Positions 16,644 through 25,046 are shown, numbered from the stretch's first letter. The stretch is 64,000 bases of DNA from CAVSNH01 sp963729275 (GCA_963729275.1 CAVSNH010000013.1:372001-436000); one strand, 5' to 3'. Made by a program: numbers and translations. The notes: generated by a model from the letters alone, not told the origin.

Positions 16644-16683
16644 ACCGCGCCCTGCCTCTAGGGCTGGTGCTGGTCTCCGGCGC

Positions 16684-17508
16684 ATGATGCCTCCCGGCGA
16701 ACCCGAGGCCGCGGCGGCGCACTCTGCCGCCCTCTACGAGCTCCGGCATCTGGCCGAGTCGTTCGGAGAGGACGCCGCACTCTACGACCGGGCCCGGCCG
16801 AGCTACCCGGCCGCCCTGGTCGACGACCTCTTGGTGACACATCCGGTCGTCGTCCTCGACGTCGGGTGCGGGACGGGCAAGGTCAGTCGACTCTTCGTCG
16901 AGCGCGGCTGCGACGTCCTCGGCATCGAGGTCGACCCGCGGATGGCGGCCTTCGCCCACAGCACCGGTCTCGCCGTCGAGATATCGCGCTTCGAGGCCTG
17001 GGACCCTGGCGGCCGTACCTTCGACCTGCTCGTCTCGGGCCAGGCATGGCACTGGGTGGAGCCGCGAGCTGGAGCGCAGAAAGCCTCGGCCGCCATCCGG
17101 TCGGGCGGTCATTTCGCCGTCTTCTGGAATCATCAGAACTACCCGGAAGCGGTGCAGCAGGTCATCACCGACGTCTATTCGGACCTGGCGCCGGAGATAC
17201 TCGCCAACAGCCACTTCCTCGGGACCAGTCCGCGCCTTCCTCCTGACGAGCCGACCGCTGATCCGGCCATGACCGCGCTCCTCGACACCGGTGACTTCGA
17301 CAGCCCCGAGCGTCGGCAGTATCGCTGGGAACGCCACTATGCGGTCGACGAGTGGACCGCCCACTTGCGAACGGTCAGCGATCACCGACAGCTCTCCGAG
17401 GACCGCCTGACCGGCCTCGTCGCCGCCCTCGAAGAACGCCTCAACGCGACGGCGGCCCCCGTCTTCGTGACCTTCGACACCGACCTACTGACCGCCGTCC
17501 GGCGCTGA
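16684..17508 (+). CDS. Class I SAM-dependent methyltransferase, unknown substrate
   Basis: The Rossmann SAM-binding motif VVVLDVGCGTGKVSRLF lies near residue 55, followed by the acidic strand end DVLGIEVDPRM and the post-motif segment SGQAWHWVEP. This matches the large bacterial group annotated as methyltransferase type 11 or trans-aconitate-like. The 274-residue length is normal. The ATG at 16684 (or the next codon) is 40 nt downstream of the M20 hydrolase stop, with no clear ribosome-binding site. The C-terminal half (YAVDEWTAHLRTVSDHRQLS) is the usual substrate-recognition part of this group. No neighbour identifies the substrate. Confidence 0.85.
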   Translation: MMPPGEPEAAAAHSAALYELRHLAESFGEDAALYDRARPSYPAALVDDLLVTHPVVVLDVGCGTGKVSRLFVERGCDVLGIEVDPRMAAFAHSTGLAVEISRFEAWDPGGRTFDLLVSGQAWHWVEPRAGAQKASAAIRSGGHFAVFWNHQNYPEAVQQVITDVYSDLAPEILANSHFLGTSPRLPPDEPTADPAMTALLDTGDFDSPERRQYRWERHYAVDEWTAHLRTVSDHRQLSEDRLTGLVAALEERLNATAAPVFVTFDTDLLTAVRR

Positions 17509-17617
17509 CGCGAGCCGATCAGAGTCTCGGGAGCGACACCCAATCGTTCGGCGACGATCGTTCGTGAAAGGATTCGAACGTGCGGCGCGCCATCGGGTGG
17601 GCCCTGCCGAGCGGAGC

Positions 17618-17677
17618 GGGCAGTGCGGGCAGTGCGGGCAGTGCGGGCAGTGCGGGCAATGCGGGCAGTGCGGGCAG
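17618..17677. repeat. Six tandem copies of a 9-bp repeat (GGGCAGTGC)
   Basis: Perfect or near-perfect GGGCAGTGC units begin at 17618, 17627, 17636, 17645, 17654 (GGGCAATGC) and 17663, followed by a partial GGGCAG. The array is in the 297-bp spacer between two convergent genes, which otherwise shows no convincing gene. It is a candidate variable-number repeat. Confidence 0.92.
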
Positions 17678-17805
17678 GATCGAGCCGCGGGGCGTCCAAG
17701 ACTGCGTGCCGTGATGCTCCTGCGGCTGTGGTCAGGCCCAGGCCGGCTCCCCGCCAAAAATCGCCCAGTGGGCCCGACCGGGACCGAGGGAGCGGCGCGG
17801 TTGAG

Positions 17806-19410
17806 CTACCCGCCCGGCTGGTACTCCCCGAAGACCCCTCGCAGGACGTCGGACACCTCGCCCAAGGTTGCCATGGCCGACAGTGCCGACTTCATAGGGA
17901 CGAGCAGGTTCTGGGTGCCACGGGCGGCCGCCTCGACCTCGGCCAGGGCGGCGTCGACTGCCGGTTGGTCCCGGTTCTTGCGTACCTCGCCTACTCGCGC
18001 CACCTGGGCGCGCTGCAGGTCGGCGTCGATCGGGAACACCTCGGTCGGCTCGGTTTCGTCCTCGGCAAAGAAGTTGACTCCCACGACGACCTTCTCGTCG
18101 GCATCGACCGCCTTGGCGTAGGCGTAGGCCGCCTGTTCGATCTCCTGCTGCATGAACTGGGCTTCGATGGCAGCCACCGCGCCGCCCATGCCGTCGATCC
18201 GCTCGAGGTACTCCCACGCGGCCTGCTCGACCTCGTCGGTGAGCGATTCGACGAACCACGAGCCGGCCAGGGGGTCCACGGTGTCGGTGATGCCCGACTC
18301 GTAGCCGATGACCTGCTGCGTGCGCAGGGCGATCTTGGCTGCCCGCTCGGTGGGCAGCCCGAGTGCCTCGTCGAATCCGTTGGTGTGCAGGCTCTGGGTC
18401 CCACCAAGAGCGGCCGCCAGTGCCTGCACCGTCACCCGCACGATGTTGTTCTCCGGTTGCTGGGCGGTGAGGGTCGACCCACCCGTCTGGGTGTGGAACC
18501 GAAGCAACCTGGACCGCTCGTCACGCGCCCCGAAGCGCTCGCTCATGATCCGTGCCCACATCCGGCGGGCGGCGCGGTACTTGGCGACCTCCTCGAACAG
18601 GTTGTTGTGGGCATTCCAGAAGAAGCTGAGGCGGGGGGCGAAGGCATCGACGTCGAGCCCGGCGTCGATGGCCGCCTGCACGTAGGCGATGCCGTTGGCC
18701 ATGGTGAAGGCGATCTCTTGGACGGCAGTCGAGCCCGCCTCGCGGATGTGGTAGCCGGAGATCGAGATGGTGTTCCAGGCGGGCAGGTTCTCGGCACAGT
18801 AGGAGAACGTGTCGGTGACGAGCCGCATGGAGGACCGCGGCGGGTAGATGTACGTACCCCGGGCCACGTACTCCTTCAAGATGTCGTTCTGGATGGTGCC
18901 GCCGAGCGACGAGGGGTCGACACCGTTCTCCTCGGCCACCAGCTGATAGAGGAGCAGCAGGATGGCCGCGGTGGCGTTGATGGTCATCGACGTGGTCACT
19001 CGGTCGAGCGGTAGATCGGCGAGGAGAAGGCGCATGTCGGCGAGTGAGTCGATGGCAACGCCCACCTTGCCCACCTCGCCCTCGGCCCGAAGATGATCGG
19101 AGTCGAGGCCCATCTGGGTCGGCAGGTCGAAGGCGCAGGACAATCCGGTCTGGCCGGCGCCGAGGAGGAACCTGAAGCGCTGGTTGGTGGCTTCGGCATT
19201 CCCGAAGCCGGCGTACTGGCGCATCGTCCAGAGACGGCCGCGGTACATGTCGGCCCGGATGCCTCGCGTATAGGGGTAGCTGCCGGGCTCTCCGACCTGC
19301 GTCTCGGGGTCCCAGCCGGTCAGGTCGCCGGGCCCGTAGACGGCGCGAACCTCGATCCCCGAATCGGTGAAACGGGGCTGTTCGCCGCCGGCCGGACGTT
19401 CCGATGCCAT
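17806..19410 (-). CDS. Methylmalonyl-CoA mutase large (catalytic) subunit, lacking B12 domain
   Basis: Radical adenosylcobalamin enzyme interconverting methylmalonyl-CoA and succinyl-CoA, or a close relative. The 534 residues form only the TIM-barrel substrate domain, with SYPYTRGIRADMYRGRLWTM, RQYAGFGNAEATNQRFRFLL, TIQNDILKEYVARGTYIYPP and SISGYHIREAGSTAVQEIAF. The Tyr of RQYAGF and the Arg of SMRLVTDTF fit methylmalonyl- rather than isobutyryl-CoA mutases. The usual HisGly B12-binding domain is absent and must come from a separate small subunit, not present here. TAACCT ends 6 nt before the ATG, so the message is probably leaderless. Confidence 0.88.
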   Translation of the reverse strand: MASERPAGGEQPRFTDSGIEVRAVYGPGDLTGWDPETQVGEPGSYPYTRGIRADMYRGRLWTMRQYAGFGNAEATNQRFRFLLGAGQTGLSCAFDLPTQMGLDSDHLRAEGEVGKVGVAIDSLADMRLLLADLPLDRVTTSMTINATAAILLLLYQLVAEENGVDPSSLGGTIQNDILKEYVARGTYIYPPRSSMRLVTDTFSYCAENLPAWNTISISGYHIREAGSTAVQEIAFTMANGIAYVQAAIDAGLDVDAFAPRLSFFWNAHNNLFEEVAKYRAARRMWARIMSERFGARDERSRLLRFHTQTGGSTLTAQQPENNIVRVTVQALAAALGGTQSLHTNGFDEALGLPTERAAKIALRTQQVIGYESGITDTVDPLAGSWFVESLTDEVEQAAWEYLERIDGMGGAVAAIEAQFMQQEIEQAAYAYAKAVDADEKVVVGVNFFAEDETEPTEVFPIDADLQRAQVARVGEVRKNRDQPAVDAALAEVEAAARGTQNLLVPMKSALSAMATLGEVSDVLRGVFGEYQPGG

Positions 19411-19416
19411 GACCTC

Positions 19417-19422
19417 AGGTTA
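19417..19422 (-). promoter_or_regulatory. -10 element TAACCT for the mutase gene, leaderless
   Basis: TAACCT on the minus strand is followed by 6 nt and then the ATG at 19410. The first transcribed base would be the A of ATG. Confidence 0.5.
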
Positions 19423-19486
19423 CGGCCTGGCGCCGGCAACGATCGTTGGGCGATCGGTCAGGCCTGGTCGAGCCCGACCCTCGTGC

Positions 19487-20674
19487 TCAGGAGGCGGCGG
19501 AAGCCACCGAATGCGGCATGCAGAGATCGTCGTACTCGGCGATCACGATCTCGCCGGCGTTCGGGCCACAGGCCGGGCACTCCGGGTCCCGATTGACCTT
19601 GAAGGTGCGGAAGCTCTCCTCGAGCGCGTCGTAGGCCAAGAGCCGGCCCTGCAGCGTCTCGCCGATGCCCAGGATGATCTTGATGGCCTCCATGGCCTGG
19701 ATGGAACCGATGATGCCGGGCAGCACGCCGAGCACGCCGGCTTCCGCGCAGCTCGGCGCCAACTCGGCCGGCGGCGGCTCGGGGATCATGCACCGGTAGC
19801 ACGGCCCCACGAAGGGATTGAACACGGTGGCCTGTCCCTCGAACCGGAAGATGGAGCCGTGCACGACCGGGATGCGCTTGACCAACGAGGCGTCGTTGAC
19901 GAGGTAGCGGGTCGGGAAGTTGTCTGTCCCGTCCACGATGACGTCGTAGCCATCGATGATGTCGAGGACGTTGTCCGCGCCCAAGCGCACGTCGTAGGTC
20001 ACGACGTCGACATCGGGGTTGAGGAGCGTCAGGGTCTTCTTGGCCGAGTCGACCTTGCGATCACCGATCCGGTCGGTGTTGTGCAGCAGCTGGCGCTGGA
20101 GGTTGGAGGCGTCGACCACGTCCATGTCGATGATGCCAAGGGTGCCGACCCCGGCGGCGGCCAGGTAGAGGGCGGCCGGCGAGCCGAGCCCCCCGGCTCC
20201 GAGAAGGAGGACCTTGGCGTCGAGCAGCTTGAGCTGGCCTGCTTCTCCCACTTCGGGAAGGAGCAGGTGGCGCTGGTAGCGGTTGCGCTGCTCGGGGGTA
20301 AGTGACCTCGGCGCGGCCCATGGGCGGCCCTCGTCCTTCCACCGGTTGAAGCCGCCGATCACCGAGGCCACGTCGGTGTAGCCGAGCTCCTGCATGGTCT
20401 TGGCCGCGAAGGCCGACCGTGTCCCGCCGGCGCAGTAGACGAGCACGTGGGAGGACTTGTCCGGGATGCGTCCCTCGACCGACGTCTCCAGGGTCCCTCG
20501 GGGGATGTGCAGCGCGCCGGGCAGGGCTCCCTGCTCGTACTCGTCGGGCTCTCGGACGTCGAGGACCACCGATCCCTGGGTCTCCATCTCCGTCTCGGCC
20601 TCGGCCGGCTCGACTTCGCGGACCGCCGCCTTGGCCTCGGCCAGCATCTCCCTGAATGTGGGCACGGTCACCAA
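19487..20674 (-). CDS. moeZ: Rhodanese-MoeB/ThiF fusion, sulfur-carrier adenylyltransferase
   Basis: Adenylates the C-terminal glycine of a ubiquitin-like sulfur carrier (MoaD/ThiS/CysO type) and supplies a persulfide for thiocarboxylation. The rhodanese domain comes first (about residues 5-120), with VVLDVREPDEYEQGALPGAL and the active loop VYCAGGTRSA (Cys81). The adenylyltransferase follows (about 128-395), with RYQRHLLLPEVGEAGQLKLL, the ATP loop LLGAGGLGSPAALYLAAAG, VIDATDNF-like VIVDGTDNFPTRYLVND and zinc cysteines CYRCM and CPACG. In mycobacterial MoeZ the order is reversed. The start is TTG 20674 or, more likely, GTG 20671 behind GGAAGG. No carrier-protein gene was seen nearby. Confidence 0.88.
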   Translation of the reverse strand: MVTVPTFREMLAEAKAAVREVEPAEAETEMETQGSVVLDVREPDEYEQGALPGALHIPRGTLETSVEGRIPDKSSHVLVYCAGGTRSAFAAKTMQELGYTDVASVIGGFNRWKDEGRPWAAPRSLTPEQRNRYQRHLLLPEVGEAGQLKLLDAKVLLLGAGGLGSPAALYLAAAGVGTLGIIDMDVVDASNLQRQLLHNTDRIGDRKVDSAKKTLTLLNPDVDVVTYDVRLGADNVLDIIDGYDVIVDGTDNFPTRYLVNDASLVKRIPVVHGSIFRFEGQATVFNPFVGPCYRCMIPEPPPAELAPSCAEAGVLGVLPGIIGSIQAMEAIKIILGIGETLQGRLLAYDALEESFRTFKVNRDPECPACGPNAGEIVIAEYDDLCMPHSVASAAS

Positions 20675-20834
20675 TCCTTCCTACGCCGGCCAAACGAGCT
20701 GGCCGGCAAACTCCCACGCGACCGGTAAAACGCTATCAGCGGGGTCAACATTCCCCTCTTTGGCCGTGGGGCTGCCCCACCCCTACCGGTCCACCGGCCA
20801 CCGGGCCAGTGGACCCTCGGTAGCGTGCTCGCTC

Positions 20835-21434
20835 GTGCAGTTCGACGAGGTCGTCCGGGGACGGCGCATGACGCGGAACTTCGACCCGCGGCCCATCGAC
20901 CCGGAGGTGATCGACCGCCTGCTCGCCGCCGCCCTGCGGGCGCCCGCCGCCGGCAACGCCCAGGGGCGCGACTTCGTCGTCCTCGAGGGACCCGAACAGA
21001 CGGCCGGTTATTGGGAGGCAGTGACCGATGCCGACTGGCGCGACCGATCCTCTCGCTACCCGGGGCTCTCGAAAGCGCCGGTAGTCGTGCTCCCCTACGT
21101 CGACCCTCAGGCCTATGCCGACCGTTACGCGGAGCCGGACAAGGCCGGTAGCGGCAGTGACCCAAACCGGTGGCCCGTGCCCTTCTGGCTGGTCGACGGC
21201 GCCTTCGCGGTCATGACGCTGCTCCTCGGGGCAGGCGACGCCGACCTCGGCGCGGCGTTCCTCGGCAACTTCCGCGGCGACGCCCGACTCCGTCAAGCCC
21301 TCGGGGCACCTGAGCGCAGAGTGTGGCTCGGCGCCGTGCTCCTCGGTTCGCCGGCTCATCCCGACCCGCTCACCCGCTCGGCCCTGCGGCCCCGTCGCCC
21401 GTTCCGCGACTGCGTGCACCGGGGCAGCTGGTAG
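20835..21434 (+). CDS. Nitroreductase-family flavoprotein
   Basis: FMN-dependent oxidoreductase fold: FDEVVRGRRMTRNFDPRPID at the N-terminus with the phosphate-binding RRMTR, then LLAAALRAPAAGNAQGRDFV and the dimer-interface segment VDGAFAVMTLLLGAGDADLG, and an ending typical of the family. The 199-residue size is normal. Some relatives contribute to F420 or flavin chemistry, but nothing here indicates the substrate. The GTG at 20835 places the first motif at the N-terminus; a TAGCGT hexamer ends 8 nt upstream, suggesting a near-leaderless start. It is divergent from moeZ, and the IS element inserted about 70 bp after its stop. Confidence 0.82.
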   Translation: MQFDEVVRGRRMTRNFDPRPIDPEVIDRLLAAALRAPAAGNAQGRDFVVLEGPEQTAGYWEAVTDADWRDRSSRYPGLSKAPVVVLPYVDPQAYADRYAEPDKAGSGSDPNRWPVPFWLVDGAFAVMTLLLGAGDADLGAAFLGNFRGDARLRQALGAPERRVWLGAVLLGSPAHPDPLTRSALRPRRPFRDCVHRGSW

Positions 21435-21507
21435 GGGCGGACGACTTCTGGCTCGGCGGAGCCGGTTGGATCCGTCACCCCAGCCTTCAGCGGGCACCCC
21501 AGCCGGC

Positions 21508-21535
21508 CTAAGCCTCGATCCACCGATGAACGACC
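21508..21535 (+). repeat. Left terminal inverted repeat of the IS element
   Basis: Pairs with 23108-23135. The core AGCCTCGATCCACCGATG (21511-21528) is identical to the reverse complement of 23115-23132; three mismatches occur over the 28 bp. Confidence 0.88.
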
Positions 21536-21702
21536 GGTTGGGGACCCTTTGAAGGAGGCGGTCCCGCAACGGATCGGGTAGCCCGCGTGACCGGGCCGTT
21601 GACCCGGGAAGGGGCGTGCAAGGCCAGGCCTCCGTGAAGTCTGCTTGTGTTGTCAGCGCCGTCGTGTGGTCGTCTGCGGTGCGCCGGCCGCGAGAGGGTG
21701 AA

Positions 21703-23010
21703 CTACACGGGAACGGGCCGCAGGGCACGCAGGAGGCAGAGGGCGCGTGCGAAGGTGCCCGCCCACGGCCATTCGAGCGGAGCACGCAGTGTCGGCCGTC
21801 CCGAACGGCTGACCAGGCGGCCGGGGATGGAGAAGAACCGGGTGCGGACAGTGCGAGCCACCGTGAGCTTCTCTTCGGGCGTGATGTCACCGAGCATCGC
21901 CGTCCAACGGATGAGGTCGTGGGCGAGAGCGGCGCACAGCAGCCATGCCGCATTGGCGAAGAAGTTTCCGGAAGGTACGTGCTCGAGCCCTGCCCCCTCC
22001 TTCAGGTCCCGGATGGCGAGCTCGACGGTGGCGTGGTCCCGGTGGAAGGCATCCACCTCCGTGGCGGTTCCACCGAGGTCGGTGACGAAGGCGAAGTGAC
22101 GCCACTGTGGCCACAGGGTGGCTTGGCGACCAACGAGGCGGGTCCGGCGCACGATGAGACGCTGTCCCTTGTAGTCGCACTCGGCCACCTCGGCCTCGCC
22201 CTCTTCGGGGTAGTCGATGGGAGTCCAGGCGGACTCCTCGATGGTCTCGATGGCTCTGACCACGGCTTTCACCATTCTCACGCCCATGGTGTAGCTGACC
22301 TGTAGGCGTTCGAGGGTCCTGACGGTGTCGCCTGACCAAAAACCCGAGTCGAACCGCATGAACAGGTCGCCCTCGGCTCCGGCCCGCCGGACCCGGGCCA
22401 CCAGCTCTTCCACGAATCGTTTGGCCCCCCGCTGGGTGTTGGCCGCTCCCTTGCGTAGGCGCACGTGGAGCACCTCTCCCGTCCACGCCCGGGTGGCGAC
22501 CAGGGGGTGATACCCGAGCTTCTTGGTGTAGCCGTAACCGGCGCCGTGCTTGGCCTTGCCGCATACCTCGCAGATGGTCGAGTCGAGGTCGAGGACCAGA
22601 GGCTCGGGCCCCGGCCCGGCGCCGAGTGCCCACGCCCTGCGCAGCGCCTCGCCGAGCACGTGGTCCAGTTGGCGAATGTGCCCGAACGTGAACGACCGCA
22701 AGAAGATGCCGAGGGTGGAGGGTGCCATGACCCGGTGACCGAGCACTGACGCGGTGGCGCCGGAGCGCAGCATGTCGGCGTGGTCGATGTGTGATCCGCC
22801 CGCTGTCATGGCGTGCACCAGTGTCAGCACCTTGCGCCCAGGCAAGGCCCCACCCACACGGCCGGAGAGATCGACCGACGCGTTGATCAGGCGTTCGAGT
22901 CCGAGACGCACCACCAACGTCGCCACCAACAGGAGCCCTGCATTGGCCACTAGATTCGGCTCGTCGAAGGTCACCTCGATGCGGTCGATCCCGCGCGATA
23001 CTGAGTTCAC
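21703..23010 (-). CDS. tnp: IS1380-family DDE transposase
   Basis: Catalyses cut-and-paste movement of the element. The 435-residue frame shows the family N-terminus (VTFDEPNLVANAGLLLVATL) and the three acidic blocks: first Asp in LVLDLDSTICEVCGKAKHG, second in FMRFDSGFWSGDTVRTL, and the Glu in HATVELAIRDLKEGAGLEHV, followed by FFANAAWLLCAALAHDLIRW. The frame is intact. I chose GTG 23010 because GAGGAGG lies 8 nt upstream. A longer frame starting at 23052 would read through that ribosome-binding site and a hairpin arm. Transcription probably starts inside the right end of the element. Confidence 0.92.
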   Translation of the reverse strand: MNSVSRGIDRIEVTFDEPNLVANAGLLLVATLVVRLGLERLINASVDLSGRVGGALPGRKVLTLVHAMTAGGSHIDHADMLRSGATASVLGHRVMAPSTLGIFLRSFTFGHIRQLDHVLGEALRRAWALGAGPGPEPLVLDLDSTICEVCGKAKHGAGYGYTKKLGYHPLVATRAWTGEVLHVRLRKGAANTQRGAKRFVEELVARVRRAGAEGDLFMRFDSGFWSGDTVRTLERLQVSYTMGVRMVKAVVRAIETIEESAWTPIDYPEEGEAEVAECDYKGQRLIVRRTRLVGRQATLWPQWRHFAFVTDLGGTATEVDAFHRDHATVELAIRDLKEGAGLEHVPSGNFFANAAWLLCAALAHDLIRWTAMLGDITPEEKLTVARTVRTRFFSIPGRLVSRSGRPTLRAPLEWPWAGTFARALCLLRALRPVPV

Positions 23011-23011
23011 T

Positions 23012-23083
23012 GAAAGTGCCTCCTCTGGCTGGTGTGAATCGTGACGTCGCAATCACAATTCTCCCAAGCAGGGAGGCACTTTC
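23012..23083 (-). promoter_or_regulatory. 12-bp inverted repeat that can sequester the transposase ribosome-binding site
   Basis: On the minus strand GAAAGTGCCTCC (23083-23072) is a perfect complement of GGAGGCACTTTC (23023-23012), which contains the GGAGG ribosome-binding site of the transposase. A transcript entering from outside would carry both arms and hide the site. A transcript starting between the arms would carry only the second arm and be translated. This is the logic of the protective hairpins known from IS10 and IS50. Confidence 0.6.
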
Positions 23084-23107
23084 CGCGGATACGTGGCTAC
23101 CTAATCA

Positions 23108-23135
23108 GGTCGCCCATCGGTGGATCGAGGCTAAG
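23108..23135 (-). repeat. Right terminal inverted repeat of the IS element
   Basis: Reverse complement of the left repeat with three mismatches over 28 bp. It is the end nearest the transposase start. Confidence 0.88.
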
Positions 23136-23241
23136 TCAGAGCGCCGGCAAGGTTGAGGAGAGCACGACGGCAAGGGGGCCGCCACACCCTGGGAACTGCG
23201 GTCGCGCCCGGCGACCAGCTCGATCGAGCCCGGAGGGAACC

Positions 23242-23922
23242 ATGTCCCCGATCACCCTCGTCCCACCACCTGCTGACCGAGAGGCGGCTGACGACCAAGC
23301 TCGGCCCGTCCTCCACGTCACCCGCTGGCGCGATCCAGTGGCCGACCGTCATGGAGTCCATCCCTGCTCGCGTTACGTCGAGCTGTATTGGCTCGGCGTG
23401 ATCGGGCCTTCGACAACCTGGTTGTTGCGCCGTCTGTCCTACGGGCTCGAGGTCCATGAAGACGGCTTCGACCTTCATCTGGCCGAGTGCGCCCGGTCCC
23501 TTGGCCTCGGCGACCGGCTAGGCAAGAACTCGCCGTTCTGCCGAGCCATCCAGCGGTTGTGCACCTTCGGCTTGGCCCGGCAACAAGGCCCCGGCGCTGT
23601 CGCCGTCCGCACCGTCATCCCCCCGCTCCCGCTCCGCCATGTCCAGCGCCTGCCCGCCTCCTTGCAGCGCAGCCATCGGCGCTGGCTCGACGAGCGTTCA
23701 TTGACCGAAGGGGAGCAGGTCCGCCGGCGGGCCCAGCGGCTTGCCGCCGAGCTGGCCGCCGGCGGCAAGGACCGGTCCGAGATCGAACGCCGCCTGGCCG
23801 AGTGGCAGTTTCACCCAGCCGTCGCCTTCCGGGCCGCCGAGGCGGCCACCGAACACGACGTCGTTACCCGGTCCGTGACTCGATCGTCGGGGCCCAGCGG
23901 GGCCCCGACGACTAACTCTTGA
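23242..23922 (+). CDS. Conserved actinobacterial protein of unknown function
   Basis: I do not recognise a named family, though the pattern looks like a widespread actinobacterial protein. The 226 residues begin after a disordered 25-residue stretch, then HPCSRYVELYWLGVIGPSTT and WLLRRLSYGLEVHEDGFDLH. A region resembling a winged-helix (CRAIQRLCTFGLARQQGPGA, then VRTVIPPLPLRHVQRLPASL) precedes a basic helix-rich C-terminus. GGAGGGAAC directly before ATG 23242 fixes the start. The gene lies just beyond the right end of the IS element and converges on the secreted-protein gene, overlapping its 3' end by 11 bp. A regulatory role is only a guess from the winged-helix-like part. Confidence 0.7.
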   Translation: MSPITLVPPPADREAADDQARPVLHVTRWRDPVADRHGVHPCSRYVELYWLGVIGPSTTWLLRRLSYGLEVHEDGFDLHLAECARSLGLGDRLGKNSPFCRAIQRLCTFGLARQQGPGAVAVRTVIPPLPLRHVQRLPASLQRSHRRWLDERSLTEGEQVRRRAQRLAAELAAGGKDRSEIERRLAEWQFHPAVAFRAAEAATEHDVVTRSVTRSSGPSGAPTTNS

Positions 23923-24865
23923 CCGACAGATTGGCGCTGGCTTCGTTGGCCAGCGGGAAACCGAGGAGGTTCGCCTCGTAGGTGACGGTGACCTTCTGAT
24001 GGCCCGTAGTCCCAGAAGGCACGGTGAAGGCACCCGAGATCGCGGGTGGGGTCAGGACCGGATAGTTATAGACGGCAGGCGTCACCGTGACCGTGTTGGG
24101 CGCAGTGACGTATGCCCCTCCCTTCTCTTCCAGGATGACGCTGACCACCGGCGGCGCGGCGGAACCGCCACCGAGGAGGCTCTCGAGGGTGGAGAGCGTC
24201 GACAACCACCAATACGTGGTCGCACCCGGCGCGTCACTGACGTTCACTGTCTGGCCGGCCGTGGCCTTCTTGGTGGAGAGGGCCAGCTTTGGGTCGGGAG
24301 GGAAGAGCGGATCGCCGGCGTACTCGACCAGGCCGCTCCCCGCCGCCACCGTCTTGAAGGTGGTCAGGTCGATCATGGCCAGGCCACAACCGATCAAGCC
24401 CATGTTGATCTCCGCCTTCGACGGGGGACACGTGGCATTGGAGTCCGGTGCCTGTGTCGTCGGGAGTGTGTAGCTCTCATCCAGGTTGCCGGAGAGGTCC
24501 GACAGTGGGAAGGCGAGCGCGGCGGGATTGATCTCCGGAAGGGCAGAGAGAAGGGCCGTCAGTCCGGACAGAGAGGTGATGTCCCCGTCCAACAGTGGTG
24601 CGGCCTTGGGGTCGATGCCCAGCAACAGGCTGACCTCCATGACCAGGTACGGGTGCAACGGCGACAACCCCGTGCAGTCGATGGCGACCTTCTCGCCGGC
24701 TGAGGCTCCGGTGATGAGCGGCAATGTACTGCCGTTGAACGTGCAGGCCGGTGCGGCGGTTGCCGCGACAGCGGGCGGTGATCCCTCACTCAGTCCGATC
24801 GCCGTCAACGTGCCGACCACGGTCACGGCTGCCGCTGCGACCCGGAACCAGCGAAATCGAACCAT
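23912..24865 (-). CDS. Secreted protein of unknown function
   Basis: The 317-residue product starts with a Sec signal peptide: basic MVRFRWFR, a hydrophobic core (VAAAAVTVVGTLTAIGL) and a likely cleavage after AVAATA near residue 37. The mature part holds four cysteines in two likely pairs (PACTFNG and AIDCTGLS; NATCPPSK and LIGCGLAM). The segment LITGASAGEKVAIDCTGLSP resembles small Ig-like domains seen in exported actinobacterial proteins, and the C-terminal third is beta-rich (HQKVTVTYEANLLGFPLANE). The start ATG 24865 is preceded by AGAGGGGG at a loose spacing. Function cannot be assigned. The 181 bp upstream, up to the gpsA stop, hold no other gene. Confidence 0.75.
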   Translation of the reverse strand: MVRFRWFRVAAAAVTVVGTLTAIGLSEGSPPAVAATAAPACTFNGSTLPLITGASAGEKVAIDCTGLSPLHPYLVMEVSLLLGIDPKAAPLLDGDITSLSGLTALLSALPEINPAALAFPLSDLSGNLDESYTLPTTQAPDSNATCPPSKAEINMGLIGCGLAMIDLTTFKTVAAGSGLVEYAGDPLFPPDPKLALSTKKATAGQTVNVSDAPGATTYWWLSTLSTLESLLGGGSAAPPVVSVILEEKGGAYVTAPNTVTVTPAVYNYPVLTPPAISGAFTVPSGTTGHQKVTVTYEANLLGFPLANEASANLSVKS

Positions 24866-25046
24866 CGTTCGGTACCCCCTCTGTTCGAGATGCCGTCGGC
24901 GCTCTCTGACGATCAGCCGCGTACCAACTGCGCCCTTTCTCCGAGGTTCAAATGCCCGCCAACACCCCCGTCACCCATGCTCGGGCGGATTCCGCTCTGA
25001 CCTGCGACGATGCCGCGAATCAGCGCCGAAAGAGGTGCCTGTCAGC

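Larger units (their letters stand above)
21508..23135 (-). mobile_element. IS1380-family insertion sequence, complete
   Basis: About 1.63 kb with one transposase gene, bounded by 28-bp inverted repeats (21508-21535 and 23108-23135) that match at 25 of 28 positions, 18 of them consecutive. Size, single DDE transposase and repeat layout fit IS1380. No clear 4-5 bp target duplication is visible. If the ends are taken at GCCTCG...CGAGGC (21512 and 23131), both sides are flanked by TAA. The 170 bp between the left repeat and the transposase stop appear non-coding. Open transposase frame and good repeats suggest it may still be active. Confidence 0.88.

Noticed and set aside
17565..17590. GGATTCGAAC resembling the T-loop of a minus-strand tRNA
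   Set aside because: The bases on both sides do not form a T-stem, and no acceptor, anticodon or D-arm could be built around it.
17485..17757. 90-residue minus-strand frame with repeated CPH triplets that look like zinc ligands
   Set aside because: The Cys-Pro-His pattern is simply the 9-bp DNA repeat translated; the flanks show no conserved sequence or ribosome-binding site.
20457..20834. In-frame N-terminal extension of the nitroreductase
   Set aside because: The extra 126 codons overlap the divergent moeZ gene and are Ser/Arg-rich; the GTG at 20835 gives a normal family N-terminus.
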